A DNA stretch of 64,000 nucleotides from Maritimibacter alkaliphilus HTCC2654 (GTDB lineage Bacteria; Pseudomonadota; Alphaproteobacteria; Rhodobacterales; Rhodobacteraceae): NCBI RefSeq assembly GCF_000152805.1, contig NZ_CH902578.1:2861029-2925028 (forward strand). Reading direction: 5' to 3'. Positions 45,152 to 54,310 of the stretch are shown piece after piece. The position numbers were made by a program, and so were the translations under genes. Position 1 is the stretch's first letter, and every line of letters begins with the position of its first letter. The notes below the pieces were generated by a model. That model was given only the letters and a program-made list of their open reading frames with translations, had not been told where the DNA came from and did not search any database.

Positions 45152-47119
45152 ATGACGAGACGAGCCATGAATTTCGCCCGCCTTTTCCGCCGTTTGTTCC
45201 TTGTTCTCGTGGTGCTGTCCGCGCCTGCCCATGCGCAGGATGCCGCTGACGTCGCCGCGTTGAAGGAAGGACTTTCCCTCATGCGTGAGGGCAAATGGGA
45301 CGACGCGCTGGAGGCCGCAGGACCGCCGGGCGCCTTGCCCCGCGACATCATCGAATGGAACCGCCTGCGGGCGGGCAAGGGCACTTTCGCCGAAAGCGTC
45401 GAGTTTCTGAGCCGGCATCCCGACTGGCCGGGCGAGGATCTGCTGCGCGAACGGACCGAAAGCTCGATTCCGCGCGATGCGGTCGTTCAGGATGTGCTGA
45501 CCTTTTTTCAGGACGTGAAGCCGCAATCCGGCACCGGGGCGATCCGCTATGCGCGGGGCCTTTGGGAATCGGGCTACAAGGAAGAGGCTCAGGCCGAAGC
45601 GCGGCGCGCGTGGACGACCATGTCGCTCTCCCAGTCGCAGGAAGAGCAGTTCATGCACGACTGGCCCAAGACGCTCGCGGATTATCACTGGGAGCGGATG
45701 GATCATCTGCTCTGGCTCGGCCTGACGGACGAGGCCGAGCGGCACATGGCGCGCGTCTCGACCGATCAACAGATTCTCGCCCGTGCCCGGATCGCGCTGC
45801 GCAACACCGACCCCGGCGTGGATGCGATGATCGAAAAGGTGCCCGAGGCGCTTCAGGATGACCCCGGCCTCGCTTACGAGCGGATGCTCTGGCGGCTCCG
45901 CAAGGGCCGGATCGACGACGCGATCGAAATGGTCCTCGAACGGTCCACCTCGGCCGAGGCGCTGGGCCGCCCGGTGATGTGGGGCGACGAACGCCGCCGT
46001 TTCGCCCGCGAGAAGATGCGCGGGGGCGAAGCGCAAATGGCCTATGACCTCGCCGCGAACCACTACATCGACGAGGCGGTCTGGGACCGCGAGGACAACG
46101 AGTGGATCGCCGGGTTCGTGTCGCTCAGGATGCTGGACGACGCCGAAACGGCGCTGAAGCATTTCCAGTCGTTCCGCGAATCCGTCGACACGCCGATCAG
46201 CCTTGGCCGTGCCGGGTACTGGGAGGGCCGGGCATTCGAGGCGCTCGGACGCGAGGACGAGGCGCAGGCCGCCTATGCCTTCGGAGCGCAGCATCAGACT
46301 GCCTTCTACGGCCTTCTGGCCGCCGAAAAGGCAGGCCTGCCGATGGACCCGAAACTCGCCGGGACCGAGGAGTTTCCCGATTACACCGAAGCCAGCTTCT
46401 GGGGCACTCCGATCATGGAGGCCGCGCGGCTGGTCGCGGCGCTGGACGAATACTACCTGACGCAGCGCTTCGTCGTGCATCTGTCCGAGCGGCTCGATCG
46501 CACCGAAACCGGGCAGTTGGCCGATTGGGCCGAGGATGTCGGGCTGCCATACGTCATGCTCAAGATCGCCAAGCATTCGGTGAACTTCGAAAAGGTGCTC
46601 GAACGCGCCTATTTCCCGACACCGGAGATCGGAAGCGGCAATCCCAACGTGCCGCGCGCGCTGGAGATGGCGATTTCCCGGCGCGAGAGCGAGTTCAACC
46701 ATACGGTCCGCTCCCATGCCGGGGCGCTGGGGCTCATGCAGCTGATGCCCGGCACCGCGCGCGACATGGCGAACCGTCTGGGCATCGACTATGCGCCGGC
46801 CAAGCTGACCACGGACATGGAATACAACGCGCGGCTGGGCTCGGAATACCTCGCCTGGCTGATGGAGCGGTTCGGGGACAATCCGGTGCTGATCGCGGTC
46901 GCCTATAACGCGGGTCTCGGGCGCGCCTACAACTGGTCCGAGGAACGCGGCGACCCACGCGACCCGGACGTGGACGTGATCGACTGGATCGAGATGATCC
47001 CCTTCGACGAAACCCAGAACTACGTGATGCGGGTGACCGAAACGCTCCCGATCTACGAGGCGCGGCTCAAGGGGGAGGTCGGCGAGTTGAACTTCACCGC
47101 AATGCTGAAGCGCCGCTGA
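45152..47119 (+). CDS. slt: soluble lytic murein transglycosylase
   Basis: The 655-residue protein has a signal peptide (LFLVLVVLSAPAHAQ), a long helical TPR-like superhelix (about 25-490) and a C-terminal SLT domain. The catalytic Glu512 sits in SRRESEFN, followed by GALGLMQLMPGTARDMA and AVAYNAGLGRAYNW. It cleaves peptidoglycan glycan strands in the periplasm. The start is ATG 45152 or 45167. The last 26 bases overlap the end of the opposing EamA gene. Confidence 0.93.
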   Translation: MTRRAMNFARLFRRLFLVLVVLSAPAHAQDAADVAALKEGLSLMREGKWDDALEAAGPPGALPRDIIEWNRLRAGKGTFAESVEFLSRHPDWPGEDLLRERTESSIPRDAVVQDVLTFFQDVKPQSGTGAIRYARGLWESGYKEEAQAEARRAWTTMSLSQSQEEQFMHDWPKTLADYHWERMDHLLWLGLTDEAERHMARVSTDQQILARARIALRNTDPGVDAMIEKVPEALQDDPGLAYERMLWRLRKGRIDDAIEMVLERSTSAEALGRPVMWGDERRRFAREKMRGGEAQMAYDLAANHYIDEAVWDREDNEWIAGFVSLRMLDDAETALKHFQSFRESVDTPISLGRAGYWEGRAFEALGREDEAQAAYAFGAQHQTAFYGLLAAEKAGLPMDPKLAGTEEFPDYTEASFWGTPIMEAARLVAALDEYYLTQRFVVHLSERLDRTETGQLADWAEDVGLPYVMLKIAKHSVNFEKVLERAYFPTPEIGSGNPNVPRALEMAISRRESEFNHTVRSHAGALGLMQLMPGTARDMANRLGIDYAPAKLTTDMEYNARLGSEYLAWLMERFGDNPVLIAVAYNAGLGRAYNWSEERGDPRDPDVDVIDWIEMIPFDETQNYVMRVTETLPIYEARLKGEVGELNFTAMLKRR

Positions 47120-47990
47120 CCTTGCGGCCCTTCTGCCGTTCGCGCCAAGCCGTGAACAGCCCGGCGCCGACCACGATGGTGGCGCCGAGCGCCACGTTCC
47201 ATTCGATGGATTCGCCGAAGAACAGGATCGCGATGATCGAAACGAAGACGAGCTGGAAATAGGCGAAGGGCTGAACCGCGCTCGCCTCGGCCACCTCGTA
47301 ACAACGGATCAAAAGGTAGTGCCCGAGCGCGCCTGTGATGCAGAGCATCGCCATCCAGATCCAGTCGGGGCGCTCCATCGGTTCCCAGTGGAACGCGCCG
47401 ACGGCGGTGATGGCCACGACCCCCGCGATCCCGGTCCAGAAGAACGAGGTCTGCGCGCTGTCCTTGCGCGCGGCATAACGCGTGGCGAGCCCGTAGATCG
47501 CGAAGAGAAGCGCGGCGGCGACTGCGATCAGCGCCTCGGGCGCGAACACGGCGAACCCCGGTTGCAGGATGATGAGGATGCCGACGAACCCCACGCCGAT
47601 GGCGAGCCACCGGCGCGGCCCGACGGTTTCCCCAAGCACCGGACCGGAGAGCGCCGCGATCATCAGCGGGTAGGAGGCGAAGATGGCGTGCGTCGGGATC
47701 AGGCCCAGCACCACGAAAGCATAGATCGTGACCAGTACCTCGACGATCAGGATCACGCCCCGGAACGATTGCAGGAACGGCTGGCTGGTCGCGACCGCGC
47801 GGCGGAGCCCCCCGGCGCTGCGGGCCGCCATGACGGTGACGAACAGCGCGAAGAACCAGTAGCGGATCATCACGATCAGATAGACGTTGTACTTGTCGGC
47901 GAGCAGCCGCGAGACCCCGTCCTGCACCGCGAAGGTGAAGACCGCGCCGAGCATCAGGATGATGCCGGCCTTCGTGTTCTGAACCGCCAT
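47094..47990 (-). CDS. DMT-superfamily (EamA) transporter
   Basis: The 298-residue protein has ten hydrophobic helices in two EamA repeats, with conserved RYWFFALF in the first half and FAYFQLVFVSIIAILFFGE in the second. It is a probable exporter of a small metabolite across the inner membrane. Its ATG overlaps the mnmD stop (TGATG), which couples its translation to mnmD even though no functional link is known. Confidence 0.9.
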   Translation of the reverse strand: MAVQNTKAGIILMLGAVFTFAVQDGVSRLLADKYNVYLIVMIRYWFFALFVTVMAARSAGGLRRAVATSQPFLQSFRGVILIVEVLVTIYAFVVLGLIPTHAIFASYPLMIAALSGPVLGETVGPRRWLAIGVGFVGILIILQPGFAVFAPEALIAVAAALLFAIYGLATRYAARKDSAQTSFFWTGIAGVVAITAVGAFHWEPMERPDWIWMAMLCITGALGHYLLIRCYEVAEASAVQPFAYFQLVFVSIIAILFFGESIEWNVALGATIVVGAGLFTAWRERQKGRKVSGASALR

Positions 47991-48655
47991 CAGACGCCCT
48001 TTCGTGCCACGGTCATGTGGCGTTTGTGGCCGTAGCCGGGTCGACGCTCGACGGCGAACCCCGCATCCGCCAGCCCCCGGCGCACGAAACCCGCCGCAGT
48101 ATAGGTTGCCGCCGTGCCGCCCGAAGCCGTGTGGCGCCAAACCTCGGCCATCATTTCCGGCGACCACAGTTCCGGGTTCTTGGCGGGCGAGAACCCGTCC
48201 AGAAACCACGCATCCGCTTCGCCGGGCCACTTGGCCAACGTCTCGCGCGCGTCGCCTTCGATCACCTCGACCGTCACCGGGCCGACCGTGAAGAACCGGA
48301 CCCCTTGATCCCAGACGTCAAGGAACGGGTCCGCGACCGAACGCGCCTCGGGAAACGCCTCGAGTGCATGGGCAATATCCTCGCCGCTCATGGGAAAGGC
48401 CTCGAACGAGGTGAAGCGGATCGGGATATTCGTTTCACGCAACGCGAGAACCATCGCCAGCATGTTCAGCCCGGTTCCGAAGCCAAGCTCGGCGACGTGG
48501 AACCCCGGTACGCAGCGGTCGGGCAGCTCGTTCCCGTCAAGGAACACATGCCGGGTTTCGGCCAGCCCGTTCGCGATGGAGAAATAGGGGTCGTCGAACC
48601 GGGTCGAGACCGGGATCGCCCCGTCGCGCCATTCCAACGTCGCTCTCTGGCTCAT
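47990..48655 (-). CDS. mnmD: tRNA (mnm5s2U34) methyltransferase, MnmD-type
   Basis: The 221-residue protein matches the methyltransferase half of bifunctional MnmC (MnmC1, DUF752): SAM motif VAELGFGTGLNMLAMV and catalytic-pocket motif DAWFLDGFSPAKNPELW. It would carry out the last methylation of 5-methylaminomethyl-2-thiouridine in tRNA wobble positions. The oxidase half is not fused but may be the divergent neighbour starting 55 bases away. Confidence 0.9.
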   Translation of the reverse strand: MSQRATLEWRDGAIPVSTRFDDPYFSIANGLAETRHVFLDGNELPDRCVPGFHVAELGFGTGLNMLAMVLALRETNIPIRFTSFEAFPMSGEDIAHALEAFPEARSVADPFLDVWDQGVRFFTVGPVTVEVIEGDARETLAKWPGEADAWFLDGFSPAKNPELWSPEMMAEVWRHTASGGTAATYTAAGFVRRGLADAGFAVERRPGYGHKRHMTVARKGV

Positions 48656-48710
48656 TTCCAGCCGATCCCCTATCAGTTTGCCAAACGATCCATGACGGAG
48701 GGCCTCTGGC

Positions 48711-49745
48711 TTGGCAATGGTAGACGTGACCGTGCGTGGGGCGGGCGCTTTCGGCCTGTCCGTCGCCTATGCCTGCGCGGCCCGTGGCGCCCGTGTCCGC
48801 GTGGTCGACCCCAACGGCGTCGGCGGCGGGGCCTCTGGCGGCATCGTCGGGGCGTTGGCCCCCCATGTGCCGGAAAACTGGAACCCGAAAAAGGCATTCC
48901 AGTTCGCCGCGCTGGACATGGGCGAGGCGTTCTGGCGCGCCGTCGAAGAGGTGGGCGGCGTTCCGTCTTCCTACGCGCGCACCGGACGGCTCCAGCCGAT
49001 TGCCGACGATCATGCGCTTGCCTTGGCGGAAGCGCGGGCCGAGACGGCGCGCGCGCTGTGGGAGGGGCGCTATGTGTGGGAGGTGGTCGAGGCGACCGGT
49101 GCTTGGACACCCCTTTCACCCACGGGCAGGCTGATCCACGACACATTGACCGCGCGGATGTTCCCCCGTCACGCCTGCGCCGCCCTCGCGGCCGCAGTTC
49201 GGGCGCTGGGCGGTTCCATCGTGTCGGACGCGTCGGACGAGGGCGCGGTGGTCTGGGCGACGGGAGCGGCCGGGCTTGAGGCCCTGAGCGCCGAACGGGG
49301 GCGCATGGTGGGGGTGGCCGTCAAAGGGCAGGCGGCGCTCCTCGATGTCGACGCCCGCGACTTGCCGCAGATTTTTGCGGACACCGTGCATATCGTGCCC
49401 CATGCGAACGGCACGACCGCGATCGGCTCCACCTCCGAACGTGACTTCGGCGCAGCGGATACCACCGATGACCAGCTCGACGCGGTGATTGTCCGCGCCC
49501 GCGCTGCCGTGCCCGCGCTTGCCGATGCGCCGGTTCTCGAACGCTGGGCCGGGCTGCGCCCCCGTGCCCGCACCCGCGCGCCGATGCTGGGCACATGGCC
49601 CGGCAAGCCGGGACATTTCATCGCCAATGGTGGCTTCAAGATCGGGTTCGGCATCGCGCCGATGGTGGGGCAGGTCATGGCCGATCTGATCCTCGACGGT
49701 CGCGACACGATCCCCACCGAGTTCAGACCCGAAGCCAGCTTTTGA
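48711..49745 (+). CDS. FAD-dependent oxidoreductase (DAO family), possible MnmC2 equivalent
   Basis: The 344-residue flavoprotein opens with the dinucleotide-binding VTVRGAGAFGLSVAYACAAR and ends with FIANGGFKIGFGIAPMVGQ, as in the D-amino-acid-oxidase superfamily. Its position facing mnmD suggests it may do the oxidase (deacetylating) step that MnmC's C-terminal half performs in E. coli. Glycine-oxidase-like activity on another amine is equally possible. TTG 48711 has GGAGG eight bases upstream; ATG 48717 is the alternative. Confidence 0.8.
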   Translation: MAMVDVTVRGAGAFGLSVAYACAARGARVRVVDPNGVGGGASGGIVGALAPHVPENWNPKKAFQFAALDMGEAFWRAVEEVGGVPSSYARTGRLQPIADDHALALAEARAETARALWEGRYVWEVVEATGAWTPLSPTGRLIHDTLTARMFPRHACAALAAAVRALGGSIVSDASDEGAVVWATGAAGLEALSAERGRMVGVAVKGQAALLDVDARDLPQIFADTVHIVPHANGTTAIGSTSERDFGAADTTDDQLDAVIVRARAAVPALADAPVLERWAGLRPRARTRAPMLGTWPGKPGHFIANGGFKIGFGIAPMVGQVMADLILDGRDTIPTEFRPEASF

Positions 49746-49764
49746 TCCTTTCTGGCCCGAAACC

Positions 49765-50319
49765 TCAGACCTGCCGCGCCGGGCATCCTACGATATGGTC
49801 ATTCACCAATCCGCAGGCCTGCATCCACGCATAGACGATGGTCGGGCCGCAGAAACGGAACCCGGCTTTCTTGAGGTCTTTCGAGATCTGCGTCGATAGC
49901 GGTGTCGAGGCAGGCACTTCGCCGAGGGACGCGAAGTCGTTCACCAAGGGCGCGCCGCCGACATAGCCCCACATCCGATCCGCAAAGGCCTGCGTCCCGC
50001 CCATGTCGAGATAGGCTTGCGCATTGCCGATGGTCGCTTCGATTTTGCCGCGATGGCGAATGATGCCTTCGTTGGTTAACAGTTGCGACACTTCGGGTTC
50101 TCCCCAAGAGGCGATGACCTCGGGTTCGAATCCCTCGAAGGCCGCGCGAAAGTTCTCGCGCTTGCGCAGGATCGTGATCCAACTCAGCCCCGCCTGAAAC
50201 CCGTCGAGGATGAGCTTTTCCCACAAGGCGCGCCCGTCGTATTCCGGCACGCCCCATTCCGTGTCGTGGTAGGCCACATAAAGCGGGTCGTCCCCGCACC
50301 AGCCACAGCGTTCACCCAT
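49765..50319 (-). CDS. tag: DNA-3-methyladenine glycosylase I
   Basis: The 184-residue protein has the Tag zinc ligands: Cys5 and His18 near the start (RCGWCGDDPLY-VAYHDTEWG) and His and Cys in NDHIVGCP at the end. The base-recognition segment is LWEKLILDGFQAGLSW. It removes 3-methyladenine from alkylated DNA in base-excision repair. It converges on the flavoprotein gene with a 19-base gap. Confidence 0.95.
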   Translation of the reverse strand: MGERCGWCGDDPLYVAYHDTEWGVPEYDGRALWEKLILDGFQAGLSWITILRKRENFRAAFEGFEPEVIASWGEPEVSQLLTNEGIIRHRGKIEATIGNAQAYLDMGGTQAFADRMWGYVGGAPLVNDFASLGEVPASTPLSTQISKDLKKAGFRFCGPTIVYAWMQACGLVNDHIVGCPARQV

Positions 50320-50403
50320 CGCGATTTACCTCGAATCCGAAATTTTACTGCTTCTTAGCAGGTCTGGCGCAATGGTGGCGATGCATTGGCGTTTGAGGTT
50401 GGT

Positions 50404-51240
50404 ATGCGCTTTGAAATCCCCGACGAACCGGATGTCGTCCTGTCCAGTCCGCTGACCATCGCGATCCAGCAACGGGACCGCGATACGATGGCCATGGTGC
50501 GCCGGGCCGTGCAGACGAAACAGGTGATGCTCGCCTTTCAACCCGTGATGCGTGCGCAGGCCGCCGATACGGTGGCGTTTTACGAGGGGTTGATCCGCGT
50601 TCTCGACCACACGGGCCGGATCATCCCGGCCAAGGATTTCATCGACGTGGTGGAAGAGCAGGAACTGGGGCGCATCATCGATGCCCTCGCGCTCGAACTC
50701 GGTCTGGCCGCGTTGGAGGAGGAGCCTTCGCTCACGCTGTCGATCAACATGTCGGCCCGGTCCATCGGCTATCCGCGTTGGAAGACGGTGCTCAGGCAGG
50801 GGTTGGAGCGTGATCCCACGCTGGGCGAGCGTCTGATCCTCGAAATCACGGAACGCACCGCCATCGTCATGCCCGATCTGGTGCAGGTCTTCATGTCCGA
50901 GATGCAGGCCGAGGGTATCTCGTTCGCGCTGGACGATTTCGGTGCGGGCTATACCGCGTTCCGCTATCTGCGCGACCTCTACTTCGATATTCTCAAGATC
51001 GACGGCGAGTTCATTCGCGGCATTGCCGACAACCCGGACAATCAGGTGATCGCGCAGGCCATGCTGTCGCTCGCGCGGCATTTCGACATGATGACGGTGG
51101 CGGAATGCGTCGAGACACTCGAGGACGCGCAGTTCATGGCCGACAACGGCTGCGACTTCCTGCAAGGCTACTTCTTCGGGGCGCCGACCATACGCCCGTG
51201 GTGGAAGGGCGAGGGGCTGGAACAGCGCCAACGCGCGTGA
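50404..51240 (+). CDS. EAL-domain cyclic-di-GMP phosphodiesterase
   Basis: The 278-residue protein is a stand-alone EAL domain with no GGDEF, sensor or membrane part. The catalytic and metal-binding residues are all present: Glu in YEGLIR (EAL variant EGL), Asn in INMSARS, Glu in EITERT, Asp-Asp in [11 protein letters not shown], Lys in LKIDGEFI, Glu in AECVET and Gln in LQGYFFG. It should therefore hydrolyse c-di-GMP. ATG 50404 has GAGG seven bases upstream; a TTG at 50386 is less likely. Confidence 0.92.
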   Translation: MRFEIPDEPDVVLSSPLTIAIQQRDRDTMAMVRRAVQTKQVMLAFQPVMRAQAADTVAFYEGLIRVLDHTGRIIPAKDFIDVVEEQELGRIIDALALELGLAALEEEPSLTLSINMSARSIGYPRWKTVLRQGLERDPTLGERLILEITERTAIVMPDLVQVFMSEMQAEGISFALDDFGAGYTAFRYLRDLYFDILKIDGEFIRGIADNPDNQVIAQAMLSLARHFDMMTVAECVETLEDAQFMADNGCDFLQGYFFGAPTIRPWWKGEGLEQRQRA

Positions 51241-51259
51241 CGCTGCGTCACTGTCAACC

Positions 51260-51288
51260 TTGATTCATTCTGCCGTGCAGCATAATGG
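51260..51288 (+). promoter_or_regulatory. phaA promoter with PhaR-type operator
   Basis: TTGATT (51260-51265) and TAATGG (51283-51288) are 17 bases apart, or CATAAT (51281-51286) at 15, giving a likely vegetative promoter. Between them lies CTGC-CGT-GCAG (51270-51280), an exact match to the CTGC-N3/4-GCAG site described for the PHB-responsive repressor PhaR of Paracoccus denitrificans. Binding there would block RNA polymerase. Confidence 0.65.
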
Positions 51289-51391
51289 TACGACCGACGC
51301 GGATGCGGGGGAGAATCGTGCGATTGCACGATCTGCATCGGCGAACCCCATGCACCGGCCCCTGCCGGATCTGACCTGGAGAGGACATACC

Positions 51392-52567
51392 ATGACGAAT
51401 GTCGTAATCGCTTCGGCTGCACGCACACCCGTGGGCAGCTTCAATGGCTCGTTTGCGAACACCCCTGCCCACGACCTCGGATCGGTCGTTCTGGAGGCGC
51501 TGGTCGCGCGTGCCGGGATCGACAAGTCCGAAGTAAGCGAAACGATTCTCGGTCAGGTTTTGACCGGCGGCCAAGGTCAGAACCCGGCCCGTCAGGCGCA
51601 TATCAACGCTGGTCTGCCGAAAGAAAGCGCGGCTTGGAGCATCAACCAAGTCTGCGGTTCGGGCCTTCGCGCCGTCGCGCTGGCCGCCCAGCACGTTCAG
51701 CTCGGCGATGCCGATATCGTCGCTGCGGGCGGGCAGGAAAACATGAGCCTCAGCCCCCACGTCGCGCATCTGCGTGCCGGTCACAAGATGGGCGACATGA
51801 AGTTCATCGACTCGATGATCAAGGACGGGCTGTGGGATGCCTTCAACGGCTACCACATGGGTCAGACCGCCGAAAACGTCGCCGAACAGTGGCAGATCAC
51901 CCGCGACATGCAGGACGAATTCGCCGTGGCGTCCCAGAACAAGGCCGAGGCGGCCCAGAAGGCCGGCAAGTTCGCGGACGAGATCGTTCCGTTCGTTGTG
52001 AAGACCCGCAAGGGCGACATCACCGTCGATCAGGACGAATACATCCGTCACGGCGCGACGATGGACGCGATGCAGAAACTGCGCCCGGCCTTCACCAAGG
52101 ACGGCTCGGTGACCGCCGCCAACGCCTCGGGCATCAACGACGGTGCGGCTGGCGTGCTGGTCATGTCGGCGGACGATGCCGAGAAGCGCGGCATCCAGCC
52201 GCTCGCCCGCATCGCCTCCTACGCGACCGCCGGTCTCGACCCGTCGATCATGGGCGTCGGCCCGATCTACGCGTCGCGCAAGGCGCTGGAAAAGGCCGGG
52301 TGGAAGGCATCGGACCTCGATCTCGTAGAAGCGAACGAAGCCTTCGCCGCCCAAGCCTGCGCGGTGAACAAGGACATGGACTGGGACCCGGCCATCGTGA
52401 ACGTGAACGGCGGCGCCATCGCCATCGGTCACCCGATCGGCGCATCCGGCGCCCGCATCCTGAACACGCTGCTGTTCGAGATGCAGCGGCGGGACGCGAA
52501 AAAGGGCCTTGCCACGCTTTGCATCGGTGGCGGCATGGGCGTTGCGATGTGTCTCGAACGTCCGTGA
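51392..52567 (+). CDS. phaA: acetyl-CoA acetyltransferase
   Basis: The 391-residue thiolase has nucleophile Cys88 in [10 protein letters not shown], the GGQENMS loop, His in [13 protein letters not shown] and the second Cys in LCIGGGMG. It condenses two acetyl-CoA to acetoacetyl-CoA, the first step of polyhydroxybutyrate synthesis and of the ethylmalonyl-CoA pathway. ATG 51392 has GGAGAGG upstream. It is followed by a strong terminator. Confidence 0.96.
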   Translation: MTNVVIASAARTPVGSFNGSFANTPAHDLGSVVLEALVARAGIDKSEVSETILGQVLTGGQGQNPARQAHINAGLPKESAAWSINQVCGSGLRAVALAAQHVQLGDADIVAAGGQENMSLSPHVAHLRAGHKMGDMKFIDSMIKDGLWDAFNGYHMGQTAENVAEQWQITRDMQDEFAVASQNKAEAAQKAGKFADEIVPFVVKTRKGDITVDQDEYIRHGATMDAMQKLRPAFTKDGSVTAANASGINDGAAGVLVMSADDAEKRGIQPLARIASYATAGLDPSIMGVGPIYASRKALEKAGWKASDLDLVEANEAFAAQACAVNKDMDWDPAIVNVNGGAIAIGHPIGASGARILNTLLFEMQRRDAKKGLATLCIGGGMGVAMCLERP

Positions 52568-52584
52568 CGGAGTAGACTTGGAAC

Positions 52585-52606
52585 CGGGCCCTGAGGGGCC
52601 CGTTTT
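52585..52606 (+). terminator. intrinsic terminator after phaA
   Basis: A perfect seven-bp stem CGGGCCC/GGGCCCG with a TGAG loop is followed by TTTT. It ends just seven bases before the ATG of the patatin-like gene, leaving no room for a ribosome site between them. Confidence 0.8.
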
Positions 52607-52612
52607 CATATC

Positions 52613-53446
52613 ATGGCCAAGCGACCCGATAACCCTGCGCAGATCGTCTTTTCCGGCGGTGGCCTTCGCTGTTTCTGGCAGGGCGGGTTCATGACGCGAC
52701 TGGCTGAGGCCGGAGTGAACTATACGCCCGAACGCGTCACCGGCGTGAGCGGTGGGGCCCTTGCGGGGGCGGCCTGGCTTGCCGGATACGAGCGAAAGCT
52801 GCTGGACGAGATGTGCGCGGCCTTCGAGAAACGCGATACGAACTTCGATCTGTTCGCCGCCGACGCGGACGGCATCACACCACATCAGGAGCTTTACTGT
52901 TCGGTCGTCGATCGGGTCATCGACGCGAGCGCCGCGAAAAAGATCGCCGCGGGCCCGGCGTTTCAGATCCTGATCGGACATCCACCGGAGACGGGGCTTC
53001 CAACCATGACCGGTGCGGCAATGGCCTTGGCCTATGAGGCCGAATTGCACACGATCAATTCCCCCCATTTCAATTGGGCCGAAAAGATGGGGCTGACCGC
53101 CGAACTGGTCGACGCGAACGACGCGGCACGAAACGGGAAGCTGGTCGAACTCGTGAATGCGGCGGCCGTGATTCCGCCTGTGTTCGAGCCGCCACTTTGG
53201 AACGACAAGCGCGTGGTGGACGGCGGCATGGCGGATCAGGCGCCGATGCCGGAGCCGAACGAGGGCGAGACGCTGGTGCTGCTGACGCGGCCCTATGAAC
53301 GCCTGCCCGACATCGAAGGGCGGGTCTATGTCTGGCCGAGCGAAGAAACGCCTGCCGACAAGATCGACTTCACCGACCCGCAAAAACTGCGGAATACGTG
53401 GGCGCTGGGCGAGGCCGACGCCGAAAAGTTTCTGGCACAGGGCTAG
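52613..53446 (+). CDS. patatin-like phospholipase/hydrolase
   Basis: The 277-residue protein has the patatin oxyanion loop SGGGLRC, nucleophile Ser46 in GVSGG and the dyad Asp203 in VVDGGMADQAP. It should hydrolyse acyl esters; lipids are typical substrates. Its location between phaA and phaB invites a role in PHB granule or lipid turnover, but that is inference. There is no Shine-Dalgarno sequence, because a terminator stem lies directly upstream; the next Met (residue 27) would lose the oxyanion loop. Confidence 0.88.
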   Translation: MAKRPDNPAQIVFSGGGLRCFWQGGFMTRLAEAGVNYTPERVTGVSGGALAGAAWLAGYERKLLDEMCAAFEKRDTNFDLFAADADGITPHQELYCSVVDRVIDASAAKKIAAGPAFQILIGHPPETGLPTMTGAAMALAYEAELHTINSPHFNWAEKMGLTAELVDANDAARNGKLVELVNAAAVIPPVFEPPLWNDKRVVDGGMADQAPMPEPNEGETLVLLTRPYERLPDIEGRVYVWPSEETPADKIDFTDPQKLRNTWALGEADAEKFLAQG

Positions 53447-53477
53447 GTAATATTGTTGCGCTATCTTGGTGTATTGA

Positions 53478-53490
53478 GTAACAGAGTTAC
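53478..53490 (+). promoter_or_regulatory. short palindrome upstream of phaB
   Basis: GTAAC-AGA-GTTAC is a perfect five-bp inverted repeat 30 bases before the phaB ATG, in an AT-rich 70-base gap that probably also holds the phaB promoter. It is not a PhaR-type site. Confidence 0.35.
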
Positions 53491-53520
53491 CGGACTGAAA
53501 TGACAATTGGAGGACATCTT

Positions 53521-54243
53521 ATGGGCAGAGTGGCACTTGTGACGGGGGGATCCCGCGGCATTGGCGAGGCCATTTCGAAGGGTCTCAAGGCGGCGGGATT
53601 CGACGTCGCGGCGACCTATGCGGGCAATGACGAAGCCGCGGCGAAATTCACCGAAGAGACCGGCATCAAGACCTACAAATGGAACGTGGGTTCCTATGAG
53701 GAATCGAAGGCCGGGATCGAAAAGGTCGAGGCCGAGATCGGGCCGATCGACGTGGTCGTGGCGAACGCCGGCATCACCCGCGACGCGCCGTTTCACAAGA
53801 TGACGCCGGAACAGTGGCAGCAGGTGATCGACACCAACCTGACGGGCGTGTTCAACACCGTTCACCCGGTCTGGCCGGGGATGCGCGAGCGCAAGTTCGG
53901 GCGCGTGATCGTCATTTCGTCGATCAACGGTCAGAAAGGCCAGTTCGGTCAGGTGAACTACGCAGCCACCAAGGCCGGCGACCTCGGCATCGTCAAATCG
54001 CTGGCACAGGAAGGTGCGCGCGCGGGCATCACCGCCAATGCGATCTGCCCCGGCTATATCGCGACCGAGATGGTGATGGCGGTGCCGGAAAAGGTCCGTG
54101 AATCGATCATCGCGCAAATCCCGGCTGGCCGGCTGGGCGAACCGGAGGAAATCGCGCGTTGCGTGGCGTTCCTTGCGTCCGATGACGCCGGGTTCATCAA
54201 CGGCTCGACCATTTCCGCGAACGGCGCGCAGTTCTTCGTCTGA
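53521..54243 (+). CDS. phaB: acetoacetyl-CoA reductase
   Basis: The 240-residue short-chain dehydrogenase has TGGSRGIGEAI for NADPH, VANAGITRDAPFHKM typical of PhaB, and the catalytic Ser134, Tyr147 and Lys151 (VISSINGQKGQFGQVNYAAT). It reduces acetoacetyl-CoA to (R)-3-hydroxybutyryl-CoA. ATG 53521 has GGAGG eight bases upstream. It is separated from phaA by the patatin gene and has its own terminator. Confidence 0.95.
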   Translation: MGRVALVTGGSRGIGEAISKGLKAAGFDVAATYAGNDEAAAKFTEETGIKTYKWNVGSYEESKAGIEKVEAEIGPIDVVVANAGITRDAPFHKMTPEQWQQVIDTNLTGVFNTVHPVWPGMRERKFGRVIVISSINGQKGQFGQVNYAATKAGDLGIVKSLAQEGARAGITANAICPGYIATEMVMAVPEKVRESIIAQIPAGRLGEPEEIARCVAFLASDDAGFINGSTISANGAQFFV

Positions 54244-54266
54244 CGCGCCTTCTCTGGGAGGAGAGG

Positions 54267-54293
54267 AAACCGGCCTTTCGGGGCCGGTTTTTT
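54267..54293 (+). terminator. intrinsic terminator after phaB
   Basis: A nine-bp stem AAACCGGCC/GGCCGGTTT with loop TTTCGG is followed by a run of T residues. It lies 24 bases after the phaB stop. Confidence 0.88.
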
Positions 54294-54310
54294 CGTGGCA
54301 GATGGTGCGC

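Noticed and set aside
45026-46717. Long leftward open frame opposite the lytic transglycosylase
   Set aside because: It is a shadow of the slt gene, with His/Arg-rich low-information sequence.
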